Below, in pieces: positions 1 through 10,110 of a stretch of 64,000 bases of DNA (positions within the stretch are counted from its first letter, which is position 1; each line of letters starts with the position of its first letter). The stretch comes from Cohnella algarum (lineage in GTDB: Bacteria > Bacillota > Bacilli > Paenibacillales > Paenibacillaceae): contig NZ_JAFHKM010000002.1 of the NCBI RefSeq assembly GCF_016937515.1, forward strand, positions 3,219,001 through 3,283,000, read 5' to 3'. Below the pieces are notes generated by a model. The model had not been told where the DNA came from. It saw only the letters and a list, made by a program, of their open reading frames with translations, and searched no databases. Position numbers and translations under genes: made by a program.

Positions 1-2
1 CG

Positions 3-3000
3 GCATGGCGATTTGCCGCGGGCACCGAAGCGGGGCATTGGGTCATTCAATACGCGGACAACGCGGCGCTCAGCCTCCATATCCAGGATGACGCCGGCTA
101 CGCCCAAGTCAGCGATCTTCCGCAAAATTGGGGCACGCCCCAATGGGCGGTCGTCCCGGCGACTGCGACGAAGCCGTACGATCCGGAGCCGGATACGGGA
201 CCGCGATACGTCCGGATCATGAACGATTGGCTCGGCTTGTACATGTACGAAGCGGACGGCAAGCTGCTGTACGGCAACGCTCCGGCGGACGACGAGGCAA
301 GCCATTGGGAAATCGTCGAGGAAGACGGCGTGCAGCGCATCCGGAACCGGGCGACCGGACATTTCGTCAGCCGGACGGGAGTCGCTTCCGACAAAGCCGC
401 GGTCACGGTCGTCGCGGCCGGGGAGAGCGCCGAGACGGAGCAGTGGGTCATCGAAAACCTGCGGACCGCGGGCACGAAGCTCATCCGGGCCGAAGCCGAC
501 GAGGGTGTCTATTTGCATCTGGAAAACAAGCTCGGCTTCGTCCAGTACGGCGCGATTCCGAAGGAATGGGGCAGCCCGAAATGGGCGTTCAAGCCGGTGA
601 CCGAGAGCGGTCCGCGCTACGTCCGCCTCAAAAACGTCTATCGCGGCGAATACCTGTACGAAACGGAAGGCAAAGTGGCGTACGGCAGCCCGGCCGTCGA
701 AGCGGCGGAATCGCACTGGCTGATCGAGGACGATGGCGGCGGCCAGGCGCGCATCCGCAATCGGGCGACGGGCCATTACATGAACGTGGAAGGCATGCAG
801 TCGGGCGAAAATCCGCATTTGCAGCCGCTGCGCAGCACGTCCGTCGAGCCGAGCTGGACGAGCGCGAAGTGGAACGTGACGGAGACGGCGGCGGGGGAGT
901 TCGTTTTTGAAAACGTCTGGCAGGCCGGCCAGCGCATCCATGCGGAGGACGGAACGGGCTACGCGCAGTCGGGCGCCATCCCGGCCGAGTGGGGCAGCGC
1001 GCGCTGGCTGCCGGAGGACGCGCCCGCGCAACTGCCGCTCGAACTGCCGGACGGCTTCGTCCGGCTGCGGAACGCGGACACCGGCGCGTATTTGTATGAG
1101 AACGAGAACGGAGTCGCGCTGTACGGAACGCTTGAGGAGGGGGACGCGCGCTCGCATTGGACGTTCGCCGGGGAAGGGCCGGCGCGGCTGATCAACCGGG
1201 CGACCGGGCACGAGCTGACGGTCGTCGACGGCGTGCCTTATTTGACGGCCGCGCCGGGGCCGGCGGAAGGAGCGGCCGGGCTCTGGCACGCCGAACCCGC
1301 GCCGGGAGGCGTCAACGTCCTGCTGCGGAGCGCCATGCGGCCGCTCGAATACGCGCATACGATCGACCGCGCCGGATACGTGCAGCTCGACCTGCGCTCC
1401 GTCGAAGCTTTGGGCGCCCAGTGGGCGATCGAGCCGGCGCCGGACGAGGCGTTCGTGCCGGAGCCGGCGGGCTCGCGGCCGGACGTGCTCGCGCACCGGC
1501 TGGACGACACCCGCCGGGTGCGCATCGTGAACGCCGCGGACGGGACTCCGCTCCGGGACGAGCAAGGCGCGGATGTATGGCGGCTGCAGGACGAGAACGG
1601 CTACAAGCTGATTCGCAGCGCCGCAAGCGGCCGATATTTGACCGTCGTGGACGGGAAGCTGGCGACGGCGGAGCTCGGGACCTCGGCTCCGGCCGAGGCT
1701 CCGATGCAATGGCGGATCGTCGAACGGGGCGATCGGCTCGCGCTCGAAAACGGGGCGGGCGCGTCCCCGACGGATTCGCAGGCGTACCGCTTTGCGCCGC
1801 TGAAGGAGGATGCGGCGTTCCAAGCGGAGGATGCCTTCCTGTCCGGCGCGAGCGCGGTCGCGGTCGCGGGAATTGCGGCGGACGTGCCCGGCTACGAAGG
1901 GGAAGGCTTCGCGTCGCTCGACGGCGCGGAAGCGGAAGCGACGTTCGCCGTGCATGCGGACGAGGCCGGCCTTTACAAGGCGGAGATTCGCTATGCGAAC
2001 GGCGCGGACGGCGTTCGCGCGCTCGCGGTTGCGGCGAACGGGCTGCCGGCGGGCCGGCTGCAAGCCGCTGCCCGCGACGGAGGGTCCGATTGGCGGACCG
2101 CCGAGATCGAGTTGAACCTGCGCGCGGGCTACAATTCCGTGACGCTGTCCGCCCCGGACGGCCGCGTGCTGGTCGACCGGCTGACGGTGCGGGACGTCGT
2201 GCCGCCCGCCTACCGCGGAGCAAGCGTGTCGTATGCGACGCACGAAGCGGAGCATGCCGCGACGAACGGCCAGCTGCTCGGCCCGAGCCGCGCGTACCGC
2301 GAGCATGCGTCGGAGGCGTCCGGCCGGCAAGCCGTCCGGCTGGATCGAGCGGGAGATTACGTCGAATTCACGCTATCGAAGCGGGCGAATCGGCTGACGC
2401 TCCGGTATTCCGTGCCGGATTCGGCGGACGGGAGCGGGGCCGAAACGCCGATCGGCCTGTACGTCGACGGCAAAAAACTGGACGGAGCGCGGCTGACCTC
2501 CCGCTACGCCTGGGTGTACGGGGCTTATCCTTGGACGAACCGGCCGGAGGACGGCTCCGCGCACCGCTTCTTCGACGAAACGAGCTTCGAGATCGGACCC
2601 GCCGACGCCGGCTCGACGGTGAGGATCGCGTTCGACGCCGACACGACGGCGGAATACGTGGTCGTGGATTTGCTCGAAGGCGACTGGGCGGAGGAGCCGT
2701 ACGCGCAGCCGGCCGATTTCGTGTCGGTCACCGATTACGGCGCGGTCGCGGACGACGGGCTGGACGATACGTCCGCGATCGAGGAGGCGATCGCGGACGC
2801 CAAACGCCAGGGAAAGGGCGTCTGGCTGCCTCCGGGGGATTTCCGGGTCGGCGAAGGCCCGATCGAAGTGGCCGACGTGACGATCCGCGGTGCCGGCAAG
2901 TGGCATACGACGCTCGTCGGCGGCGGATTCATGGGCGCCGGAAACCGCATTCGCGTCTATGATCTGGCGATCGACGGGGAGGTGACCGCCCGCCGCGACG

Positions 3001-5603
3001 AGCTGCCCGAATCGGGCTTCGACGGAGCGTTCGGCACGGGCTCGACGCTGCAGCATGTGCGGATCGAACACGTAAAGACGGGCATCTGGTCGACGACGAG
3101 GACGCTGCCGGACGGGCAGGCCCTGGCCACGGACGGCCTGTACGTCGCGGGCGTGCAAGTCCACAATACGTTCGCGGACGGCCTCAACTTCAGCACCGGG
3201 ACGAACCGCTCCATGGCCGAACACAACCAGTTCCGCAACACCGGGGACGACGGCATGGCGATGTGGGCGAGCGGAGCGCAGTCCGAAGGCAATACGTTCC
3301 GGTTCAACACGGTGGAGCTGCCGTGGCTGGCGAGCAACATTTCGGTCTACGGGGGCAAAAACGCGACCGTCGCCGACAACGTCGTCTCCGACACGGTGGC
3401 GTTCGGCGCGGGCATCAGCGTCAGCACCCGCCATGCTCCCGTACCGTTCGAGGGAACGATCGAAGTGGCGCGAAACACGCTGCTGCGGACCGGCGGCCGG
3501 GAGCACAACTGGCCGGCGGATTTCGGAGGCCTGCTGCTGTTCGCGGACAGCGGCCGGGAGATGACGGGCGACATCCGCATTCGCGACAACCTGATCGCGG
3601 ACAGTTCGTATCAGGGCATCTCCTTCCTCGGGGAGGCGCCGGCGCGCGGCATCGAGCTGCACGGCAACGTCGTGGACGGAGCGGGCACGTGGGGCATCCA
3701 CGCCGCCGGCAATATCGGGGGCGAAGCGACGTTCGGCAATACGATCGTCCGGAAAGCCACGGTCGGCCCGTTCATGGACGGGGCCGGCGGTTTCGAGGTC
3801 CGGACGGTCGACGAAGGCTTCTCCTTCGAGGAGCCGCCGTTCCGGGCGAGCATAGGCGGCCGCGAGGCGGCGCCGTTCGTTGTCGAAACGGGCGAGACGG
3901 TGCAGGTGTCCGTCGCCGGCGACGAAGCCGGAGAGGCGGTATGGTCGTCGTCCGACGATACGGTCGTGCGGATCGCTGACGGCAAGCTCACGGCGCTGAA
4001 GACGGGCACGGCAAACGTCGCCGTATCCTGGGGCGGCCGCGAGCGGATCTTCCGCGTCGCCGCGAAGGACACGACCGCCCCCGCATGGTCCGGCGGCGCC
4101 GGGGCAACGGCGGTGCGGGAGGCCGACGGCACGTATACGGTCCGCTGGCCGGCGGCTTCCGATGCCGGCGGCATCGCGGGGTACCGCCTGTCCTGGGGCG
4201 CCGGGCCCGTCAGGACGGACGCCACCGCGACGGAATGGAACGTCGGAGCCCTTCCGTACGGCGGCGCGATCCGCATCTGGAGCCAGGATGCGGCCGGCCT
4301 GTGGACGCCCGCCGCGCTGACCGTCGCCGTACCCGGCCCGTCGGACGGCATTGGCGGAGCGGTCGTGCCTCAGCCTCAGCCGCAACCGCCGTCCCCGCCG
4401 AACGCGCTTGAAGTCGCTTCCGTCCCGAAAACGGACGCGAACGGAAACGTCTACGACGAAGCGGTCGTGGACGGCAAGGCGCTGATCGCGGCGCTGGAAG
4501 GGTTGGAAGCGTTGGAAGGCGCTCGTCCCGCGCTGACGCTGAACGTCTCGGGCACCGCTCGGACGGCGGTCGTCGCGCTGCCGCTGGATGCGCTCAGGTC
4601 GGCCGCTCCGGTAAACGCCGTCCTCGACGTCCGCCTGAACGCCGTGCCGGGGCTTGCCTTCTCGCTGCCGGTCGACGCGATTGCCGGCAGCTCGCCGGCG
4701 CCGGAAGGCGCCGAGCTGCGGATCCGGCTCGGCAAGGCGAACGGCTCCGCGGCGTTCGAGCCGGGAAGCGCCGTTCGCAGCGACGCATACGAGGTCGGCG
4801 TTTCGGTCGCGACCGGCGGAGGCAGAACGGCAGAGGGCTTGACCGGCCGTACGTTTGCGACCCTGGAGTTTCCGGCGAACGGCACGGTAACGCTGGCGAC
4901 GGCGGGCGGCATGGCCTACGACGAGGCTTCCGGCAAATGGAGGCCGGTGCCGGCGACGTTCCGCACGCTCGAGGACGGCACGGTCGTCACGGTTGTCCGC
5001 ACCGTGGCTTCGGGCACGTTCGTCGTCATCGACGAGCCGCGCGCGTTCGCCGACGTTCAAGGCCATTGGGCGCGCGACGCGGTGTCCGCGCTCGCCTCCC
5101 GCCGCATCCTGAATGGCCGGGAAGCGGACCGCTTCGCTCCGGGCGATCCCGTGACGCGCGCCGAGTTCGCCGCCATGCTGACCGCGGCGTTCGGTCTGCC
5201 CGCCGGAAGCGGAACGCCCGGCCGGTTTGCCGATGTCCCGGCGAACGCCTGGTTCGCGGGCGCCGCCGAGGCCGCCGCGGCCGCCGGGCTCGCGAACGGC
5301 TTCGCGGACGGCGTCTTCCATCCGCACGAGCGGATTACGCGCGAGCAGACGGTCGCGCTGCTCATGCGTGCTTGGCGTCTCGCGCTGCCCGGCGGCGCCG
5401 CCGAAGCCGCGGACTTGGGCGGTTTCGCGGACGGGGCGCTCGTCGCCGAATGGGCGCGGGCCGACTTCGGCGAAGCGGTTGCGCTCGGCCTGCTGCAGGG
5501 CCGCCCGGACGGCAGGCTCGCGCCGCAAGGGGAGGCGACCCGGGCGGAAGCCGCGCAGCTTGTTTACCGGCTGCTGGCGCAATTGAATTGGATTCGCTCG
5601 TAA
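3..5603 (+). CDS. SLH-anchored GH87-type alpha-1,3-glucanase (5' end outside window)
   Basis: The frame is open from base 3, so the true start and signal peptide lie upstream. Modules in order: about four ricin-like repeats with SHW..I and RIRNRATGHY-like blocks (about 1-1790), a CBM6-like module (1815-2200), a beta-sandwich domain also present in the next gene (2230-2690), and a right-handed beta-helix starting DYGAVADDG (2720-3830). Then come a Big_2-like domain (3840-4060), an FN3-like domain (4070-4340), a PQPQPQ linker, an unrecognised module, and three SLH domains (5043-5600). Asp codons at 3177, 3246 and 3249 lie in ADG and GDD motifs; their +23/+24 spacing matches the catalytic triad I recall for GH87 enzymes. 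GH87 enzymes hydrolyse alpha-1,3-glucan or nigeran. SLH domains bind pyruvylated wall polymer, so the enzyme should sit on the cell surface. Confidence 0.85.
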   Translation, partial: AWRFAAGTEAGHWVIQYADNAALSLHIQDDAGYAQVSDLPQNWGTPQWAVVPATATKPYDPEPDTGPRYVRIMNDWLGLYMYEADGKLLYGNAPADDEASHWEIVEEDGVQRIRNRATGHFVSRTGVASDKAAVTVVAAGESAETEQWVIENLRTAGTKLIRAEADEGVYLHLENKLGFVQYGAIPKEWGSPKWAFKPVTESGPRYVRLKNVYRGEYLYETEGKVAYGSPAVEAAESHWLIEDDGGGQARIRNRATGHYMNVEGMQSGENPHLQPLRSTSVEPSWTSAKWNVTETAAGEFVFENVWQAGQRIHAEDGTGYAQSGAIPAEWGSARWLPEDAPAQLPLELPDGFVRLRNADTGAYLYENENGVALYGTLEEGDARSHWTFAGEGPARLINRATGHELTVVDGVPYLTAAPGPAEGAAGLWHAEPAPGGVNVLLRSAMRPLEYAHTIDRAGYVQLDLRSVEALGAQWAIEPAPDEAFVPEPAGSRPDVLAHRLDDTRRVRIVNAADGTPLRDEQGADVWRLQDENGYKLIRSAASGRYLTVVDGKLATAELGTSAPAEAPMQWRIVERGDRLALENGAGASPTDSQAYRFAPLKEDAAFQAEDAFLSGASAVAVAGIAADVPGYEGEGFASLDGAEAEATFAVHADEAGLYKAEIRYANGADGVRALAVAANGLPAGRLQAAARDGGSDWRTAEIELNLRAGYNSVTLSAPDGRVLVDRLTVRDVVPPAYRGASVSYATHEAEHAATNGQLLGPSRAYREHASEASGRQAVRLDRAGDYVEFTLSKRANRLTLRYSVPDSADGSGAETPIGLYVDGKKLDGARLTSRYAWVYGAYPWTNRPEDGSAHRFFDETSFEIGPADAGSTVRIAFDADTTAEYVVVDLLEGDWAEEPYAQPADFVSVTDYGAVADDGLDDTSAIEEAIADAKRQGKGVWLPPGDFRVGEGPIEVADVTIRGAGKWHTTLVGGGFMGAGNRIRVYDLAIDGEVTARRDELPESGFDGAFGTGSTLQHVRIEHVKTGIWSTTRTLPDGQALATDGLYVAGVQVHNTFADGLNFSTGTNRSMAEHNQFRNTGDDGMAMWASGAQSEGNTFRFNTVELPWLASNISVYGGKNATVADNVVSDTVAFGAGISVSTRHAPVPFEGTIEVARNTLLRTGGREHNWPADFGGLLLFADSGREMTGDIRIRDNLIADSSYQGISFLGEAPARGIELHGNVVDGAGTWGIHAAGNIGGEATFGNTIVRKATVGPFMDGAGGFEVRTVDEGFSFEEPPFRASIGGREAAPFVVETGETVQVSVAGDEAGEAVWSSSDDTVVRIADGKLTALKTGTANVAVSWGGRERIFRVAAKDTTAPAWSGGAGATAVREADGTYTVRWPAASDAGGIAGYRLSWGAGPVRTDATATEWNVGALPYGGAIRIWSQDAAGLWTPAALTVAVPGPSDGIGGAVVPQPQPQPPSPPNALEVASVPKTDANGNVYDEAVVDGKALIAALEGLEALEGARPALTLNVSGTARTAVVALPLDALRSAAPVNAVLDVRLNAVPGLAFSLPVDAIAGSSPAPEGAELRIRLGKANGSAAFEPGSAVRSDAYEVGVSVATGGGRTAEGLTGRTFATLEFPANGTVTLATAGGMAYDEASGKWRPVPATFRTLEDGTVVTVVRTVASGTFVVIDEPRAFADVQGHWARDAVSALASRRILNGREADRFAPGDPVTRAEFAAMLTAAFGLPAGSGTPGRFADVPANAWFAGAAEAAAAAGLANGFADGVFHPHERITREQTVALLMRAWRLALPGGAAEAADLGGFADGALVAEWARADFGEAVALGLLQGRPDGRLAPQGEATRAEAAQLVYRLLAQLNWIRS

Positions 5604-5667
5604 TTTCGCTTAAGAACGCCCCTGTCAAAGGCTGCCGGCCCGAGACGGGGGTTGTCTTCCGGTTTAT

Positions 5668-5716
5668 TTGAAAGCGGTTTCCAAAAAAATGGGATGACGG
5701 GATTGACATTCCCGTC
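5668..5716 (+). promoter_or_regulatory. cre/LacI-type operator and leader hairpin before the second GH87 gene
   Basis: TTGAAAGCGGTTTCCA at 5668-5683 fits the catabolite-responsive (cre) consensus at 14 of 15 positions and has the general form of LacI-family operators. Right after it GACGGGA (5696-5702) can pair with TCCCGTC (5710-5716) around a 7-base loop, ending just before the AGGAGG at 5721. Repression by CcpA or by the LacI protein at 8876 is inference. Confidence 0.5.
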
Positions 5717-5739
5717 TTACAGGAGGTCGAGTTGAGAAT

Positions 5740-8631
5740 ATGTTCGTGAAAATGGCGAAAACGGGGTTGTCCGCGATGCTTGCCCTGTCGTTTGCGCTCG
5801 CGCTGCTCGGAGCGCCCGGCAAGGCGCTTGCCGTCTCGCTGGAAGCCGAGTCCGCGACGCTTTCGGGCGGCGCCGTCGCCGAAACCGAGCACGCGGGTTA
5901 TTCGGGCGCGGGCTTCGTCGGCGGCTTTACCGACGGCAACAAGGGAAACGCCCTGGTCCGGTTTTCCTATACGGCGGCGTTGGCGGGCGCTCATACGGCC
6001 GCGCTTCGTTATGCGAACGGTACCGGGAGCGACAAGACGCTCAGCCTATACGTCAACGGCGCGAAAATCAGGCAAACGACGCTGCCCGCCACCGCAGGCT
6101 GGAGCAGTTGGGCCGCGAAGGCCGAGACGCTGACGCTCGCGGCAGGCGCGAATACGATCGGCTTCAAGTTCGACGATTCCGATTCGGGCAACGTCAATCT
6201 GGACAAAATCGACATCGACGTTCCGGCTCCCGCCGATCCGAACGTTTACGAAGCCGAAGCGGCGGCGCTGTCCGGCGGAGCGTCCGTGGCGACGGAGCAT
6301 GCGGGCTATAGCGGCGCGGGCTTCGTGGACGGCTTTACCGACGGGAACAAGGGGAGCGCGGCCGTCACGTTCTCGGTGAATGCCGCCGAGGCGGGCAGCC
6401 GCGACATTACGCTTCGTTACGCGAACGGAACGGGTTCGGCGAAAACGCTCAGCCTGTACGTGAACGGAGTCAAGCTGAGGCAAATCGCGCTTGCGGCGAC
6501 GGCGGGCTGGAGCGCTTGGGGGACGCATGCGGAGAACGTGACGCTAAACGCGGGCGCGAATTCGATCGTCTATAAGTTCGATCAGACGGACAGCGGCAAC
6601 GTGAACCTGGACCGCCTCGTTCTCGGCCCCGTATCGGCGGATCCGGAACCGGGCGCGCCGAACGTTTACGAGGCGGAGGAGCAGTTTTACTCGGGCGGCG
6701 TGACGAGGACGGCATCCGGTTTGACGAACTTCGTTTCGGCCGGCGCGCGGGCGGTGTTTACGGTGAACGCCGGGGCGGCGGGCAACGCTTCGGCCGAGCT
6801 TCGCTACGCGAACGGAACGGGCTCGGCGAAAACGCTGAACGTGTACGTCAACGGGCTGTTCGCGCTCGCGACGACGCTGCCCGCAACCGGGGGCCCGACG
6901 GTCTGGGCGAGCAAAACCGAAACGCTGCCTTTGCGAAAAGGGCTGAATACGATTTCCTACCGCTACGACTCCGCAAACAGCGGCAACGTAAGCCTCGATT
7001 CCTTGACGCTGGCGGGCGGCGCTGCCTTGGCCGCTCGCGGGGCTACGCTTCCGTATGCGGAGCTGGAGGCGGAGAACGGCGCGACGAACGCCCAGCTTCT
7101 CGGCCCCGGACGCAACTACTTGACGGTCGAAGCCGAATCGTCCGGCCGCCGGGCGGTCAAATTGACCCAGACGGGGCATTACGTGGAATGGACGGCGCCG
7201 AAGTCGGCGAATGCGCTCGTCGTCCGCTACAGCATGCCGGACAGCGCCGGCGGCGGCGGAACGAACGCGACGCTGAGCCTGTACGTGAACGGAACGAAGA
7301 GACAGGCGCTCGATCTTACGTCGCGTTATGCGTGGACTTACGGCGCTTATCCGTACAACGACAACCCCGCGAACGGGAACGCGCACCGTTTTTACGACGA
7401 AAGCCGGTTTCTCGTCTCGGAGATTCAGGCCGGCGCGACCGTAAGGTTGCAGAAGGATTCCGGGGATACGGCCGCCTATTATACGATCGACCTGATCGAC
7501 CTGGAGCAGGCGGATGCGCCCTATGCCATGCCGGCCGGCTTCGTCAGCATTACGTCCTTCGGCGCCGTCGCAAACGATGCGGGAGACGACACGGCCGCGA
7601 TTCGCGCCGCGATCGCCGACGCTCGGTCGACCGGCATGGCGGGCGTTTGGATTCCGGCCGGCACGTTTCGGATGAACGACCGGGTCGACGTAAGCGACAT
7701 TCACATTCGCGGCGCGGGCACGTGGCATTCCGAGCTTCTCGGGACCGGCGGCAAAGGCGGGTTTTACGGCGTCGGCGGCAACGTCACCGTCGCGGATCTG
7801 GCGTTGACGGGCGATTCGCTGTACCGTAACGACGCGGCAGACCATGCGGGCTTCGAGGGGAATTTTGGCGCAGGGTCGCTTATCCAGAACGTATGGATCG
7901 AACATATGAAGGTCGGCTACTGGCTGCAAGCCGGAACCGACGGCCTCTATGTCGTCGGGGGCAACGTCCGCAACACCTGGGCCGACGGCGTCAATCTGCA
8001 CGGAGGCGTCAAAAATACGACGGTCAGCCACCTCAGCGTCCGCAACACGGGCGACGACGCGTTCGCCATGTGGTCCGACGGAGCGCCGAACGAGAACAAC
8101 TCGTTCCGCTATAACACGGCGCAGGCCCCGATGCTTGCGAACGCGTTCGCGCTGTACGGCGGGAAGGACAACAAAATTCTGGACAACGTCGGCGCGGATA
8201 CGGTCACGGCGTCTTCGGGCATCGTCGTCAGCACCCGGTTCAATGCGGTTTCGTTCAGCGGCACGACCGAGCTGAAGCGCAATACGCTGCTCCGTACCGG
8301 CGGCTGGGAGCCGAACTGGAACACCAGCTTCGGCGGCCTTTGGATCTACGCGGAGAACCAAAATATAACGGCTCCGATCGCGATCGAGGACGTCGAAATC
8401 AAGGACAGCACGTACGAGGGCGTCAAATTCAGCTACAACCGGACGATCCAAAACGTCAGCTTCAACCGGGTGTCGATCGAGGGGGCGGGCACGTTCGGCC
8501 TGAACTTCGACGGCGTAACCGGGACGGGCACGTTCGGCAACGTGACGGTATCGGGGGCCGCTTCCGGCGCGCTGAACAATCCGAACAACCTGTTTACGAT
8601 CGTGCGCGGCCCGGGCAACGTCGGCTGGTGA
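5740..8631 (+). CDS. secreted GH87-type alpha-1,3-glucanase/mycodextranase
   Basis: 963 aa. ATG at 5740 follows AGGAGG (5721-5726) with a rather long 13-base gap; ATG 5752 is an alternative. Residues 1-31 form a signal peptide ending ALA. Three tandem CBM35/CBM6-like modules follow (about 33-165, 170-305, 308-425; shared blocks YANGTGS and SGNVNLD). Next is a beta-sandwich (about 430-605) homologous to that of the upstream gene, then the GH87 beta-helix (605-960). Asp749, Asp772 and Asp773 (ADG, GDD) keep the +23/+24 spacing of the GH87 catalytic Asp residues. There is no SLH or sortase signal, so the protein should be released into the medium. Its substrate is likely alpha-1,3-glucan or mixed alpha-1,3/1,4-glucan. 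It is the soluble counterpart of the surface-anchored enzyme next door. Confidence 0.87.
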   Translation: MFVKMAKTGLSAMLALSFALALLGAPGKALAVSLEAESATLSGGAVAETEHAGYSGAGFVGGFTDGNKGNALVRFSYTAALAGAHTAALRYANGTGSDKTLSLYVNGAKIRQTTLPATAGWSSWAAKAETLTLAAGANTIGFKFDDSDSGNVNLDKIDIDVPAPADPNVYEAEAAALSGGASVATEHAGYSGAGFVDGFTDGNKGSAAVTFSVNAAEAGSRDITLRYANGTGSAKTLSLYVNGVKLRQIALAATAGWSAWGTHAENVTLNAGANSIVYKFDQTDSGNVNLDRLVLGPVSADPEPGAPNVYEAEEQFYSGGVTRTASGLTNFVSAGARAVFTVNAGAAGNASAELRYANGTGSAKTLNVYVNGLFALATTLPATGGPTVWASKTETLPLRKGLNTISYRYDSANSGNVSLDSLTLAGGAALAARGATLPYAELEAENGATNAQLLGPGRNYLTVEAESSGRRAVKLTQTGHYVEWTAPKSANALVVRYSMPDSAGGGGTNATLSLYVNGTKRQALDLTSRYAWTYGAYPYNDNPANGNAHRFYDESRFLVSEIQAGATVRLQKDSGDTAAYYTIDLIDLEQADAPYAMPAGFVSITSFGAVANDAGDDTAAIRAAIADARSTGMAGVWIPAGTFRMNDRVDVSDIHIRGAGTWHSELLGTGGKGGFYGVGGNVTVADLALTGDSLYRNDAADHAGFEGNFGAGSLIQNVWIEHMKVGYWLQAGTDGLYVVGGNVRNTWADGVNLHGGVKNTTVSHLSVRNTGDDAFAMWSDGAPNENNSFRYNTAQAPMLANAFALYGGKDNKILDNVGADTVTASSGIVVSTRFNAVSFSGTTELKRNTLLRTGGWEPNWNTSFGGLWIYAENQNITAPIAIEDVEIKDSTYEGVKFSYNRTIQNVSFNRVSIEGAGTFGLNFDGVTGTGTFGNVTVSGAASGALNNPNNLFTIVRGPGNVGW

Positions 8632-8647
8632 ACGCATCGCGTTTTAG

Positions 8648-8692
8648 CTCCCCGTTGGCGGACGGATGTCCGTCAACGGGGGGTTTTTTATA
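8648..8692 (+). terminator. intrinsic terminator after GH87 gene
   Basis: A CCCCGTTG...GGAC arm pairs with GTCCG...CAACGGGG around a GGAT loop and is followed by a T run. It separates the glucanase genes from the LacI gene. Confidence 0.85.
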
Positions 8693-8786
8693 ACATTCAG
8701 GGCTTGAAGCCGTGGGATTGGCAGGCCGAAAGGGTACTGGACGGACTGCATGACGGGTTAGCGTAAAACGGCGCCTCCGACTCCGG

Positions 8787-8831
8787 TTGTCCCGTTTCGT
8801 TTCCGTACGCTATAATGGGTAAAACGTTTAA
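8787..8831 (+). promoter_or_regulatory. sigma-A promoter of the LacI gene with operator-like palindrome
   Basis: TTGTCC (8787-8792), an 18-base spacer and a perfect TATAAT (8811-8816). Directly downstream AAACGTTT (8822-8829) is a palindrome with the central CG typical of LacI-family operators, placed where a repressor would block transcription. Autoregulation is inference. Confidence 0.65.
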
Positions 8832-8875
8832 TTAGAATGTGTCGGAATGACAGGAAAAGAAACGGAAGTGCTCCC

Positions 8876-9913
8876 ATGAACAAGGAAATCAGCATCGTCG
8901 ACGTGGCGGCGGAGGCGGGCGTTTCGATCGCGACCGTGTCGAACGTCATCAACGGGAAGGGCCGGGTTTCCACCAAAACGAAGCAAAAAATCGAGCGGAT
9001 CATCCGCGAAATGGGCTACACGCCGAACCTTCAGGCACGCAACCTGAAAACGCGGCGGACGGATCTGATCGGCGTCGTCGTCCCGACGATGCAACCCGGC
9101 CGGCTGCAGGACAATCCGTTTTACTGGGACCTGCTGGCGGGCGTGGAGGAAGGAGCGCGCGGGCGGAAGTTCCATGTGATCCTGACCGGAATCGACGAGG
9201 CGACGGAAACGTTTGCGTTCGTCAAGGAACGGCGGCTCGACGGCCTCATCGTCATGGGCACGAACGAAGGCTCGCAGGCGGTCGAGCGGGTCGTGAAGCT
9301 CGGCATTCCCGCCGTTTTTATCGACAGCTATTTGCGCAGCCCGGATTTTTACCAGGTGTATTTGGCGGATCGGCAGGGCAGCTACAAGGCGACGTCGTAC
9401 CTGATTAACCAGGGCCACCGGCGGATCGCGCTGCTCGTCGGCGACGTGCCGATCGAACGCATCCCGTATTACGGCGTCCTGCACGAGCGCTGGCTCGGGT
9501 ATAGGGACGCGCTGGCGGAAGCCGGCATTCCGTACGATCCCGGGCTGATGATCAAGCTGCCGACTTCGCTCGAAGGCGGCTACCGGGCGGCTTCCCGCCT
9601 CGCCGCGATGGACGGGGTGACGGCCGTGTTTTCCTTTTCCGACATCAGCGCGATGGGCCTGCTCAAAGGGCTGCGCGAGCTCGGCCGCTCCGTGCCCGGA
9701 GACTGTTCGGTCATCGGCTTCGACAACTTGTTCGTGTCCGAATACACGTCCCCGTCGCTTACGACGGTTTCGCAGAACATTTTGGAAAAAGGACGCGAAG
9801 CGGTGCATATGCTGCTCGACCTGATCGACGGCAAGCCCGGCGAGGAACGGACGAAAGTGCTGCCGGTCGACCTGATCGTACGGGAGACGACCGGGCCGGC
9901 GCGGCGGTCTTGA
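8876..9913 (+). CDS. LacI-family transcriptional regulator
   Basis: 345 aa starting MNKEISIVDVAAEAGVS. I prefer ATG 8876 to an in-frame upstream ATG at 8837 because the helix-turn-helix of this family begins within the first few residues. The N-terminal DNA-binding region (about 4-50) contains the hallmark VSIATVSNVINGK. The rest is a periplasmic-binding-protein-like sugar sensor ending in the usual VDLIVRETT. It lies between two glucanase genes and a sugar transporter, so it probably senses an imported saccharide and represses these neighbours. Candidate operators with a GAAA..CG..TT core lie at 5668, at its own promoter, and at 12117. An LacI protein and CcpA have overlapping site preferences, so the exact regulator of each site cannot be settled from sequence. 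Confidence 0.9.
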   Translation: MNKEISIVDVAAEAGVSIATVSNVINGKGRVSTKTKQKIERIIREMGYTPNLQARNLKTRRTDLIGVVVPTMQPGRLQDNPFYWDLLAGVEEGARGRKFHVILTGIDEATETFAFVKERRLDGLIVMGTNEGSQAVERVVKLGIPAVFIDSYLRSPDFYQVYLADRQGSYKATSYLINQGHRRIALLVGDVPIERIPYYGVLHERWLGYRDALAEAGIPYDPGLMIKLPTSLEGGYRAASRLAAMDGVTAVFSFSDISAMGLLKGLRELGRSVPGDCSVIGFDNLFVSEYTSPSLTTVSQNILEKGREAVHMLLDLIDGKPGEERTKVLPVDLIVRETTGPARRS

Positions 9914-9976
9914 TGCGCTCAAACGGCGGGGAGCCGCTGCAACGATCTCCCGGGCCCGATTCTTTTTCGCTATGCC

Positions 9977-10002
9977 GAAGGCAGCCGCTGCCTTCTTTTT
10001 TA
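9977..10002 (+). terminator. intrinsic terminator after LacI gene
   Basis: GAAGGCAG (9977-9984) and CTGCCTTC (9988-9995) form a perfect 8-bp stem with a CCG loop, followed by T residues. Confidence 0.9.
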
Positions 10003-10110
10003 TGCTCTTTTTTCTCCCCCCATCCGAAAATCCGTCACGCCGAAACGAGAATCGGTCATCGAATTCGCCGGCCCGCGCTTTTATACTGAAAGCACAAACC
10101 GAAAGGAAGT

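Noticed and set aside
2373-5582. Very long open frame (over 1000 codons) on the minus strand opposite the first GH87 gene
   Set aside because: It mirrors the codon bias of the high-GC plus-strand gene, has an Arg-rich composition without domains, and lacks a ribosome site. Similar shadows lie opposite the PL8, GH9 and second GH87 genes.
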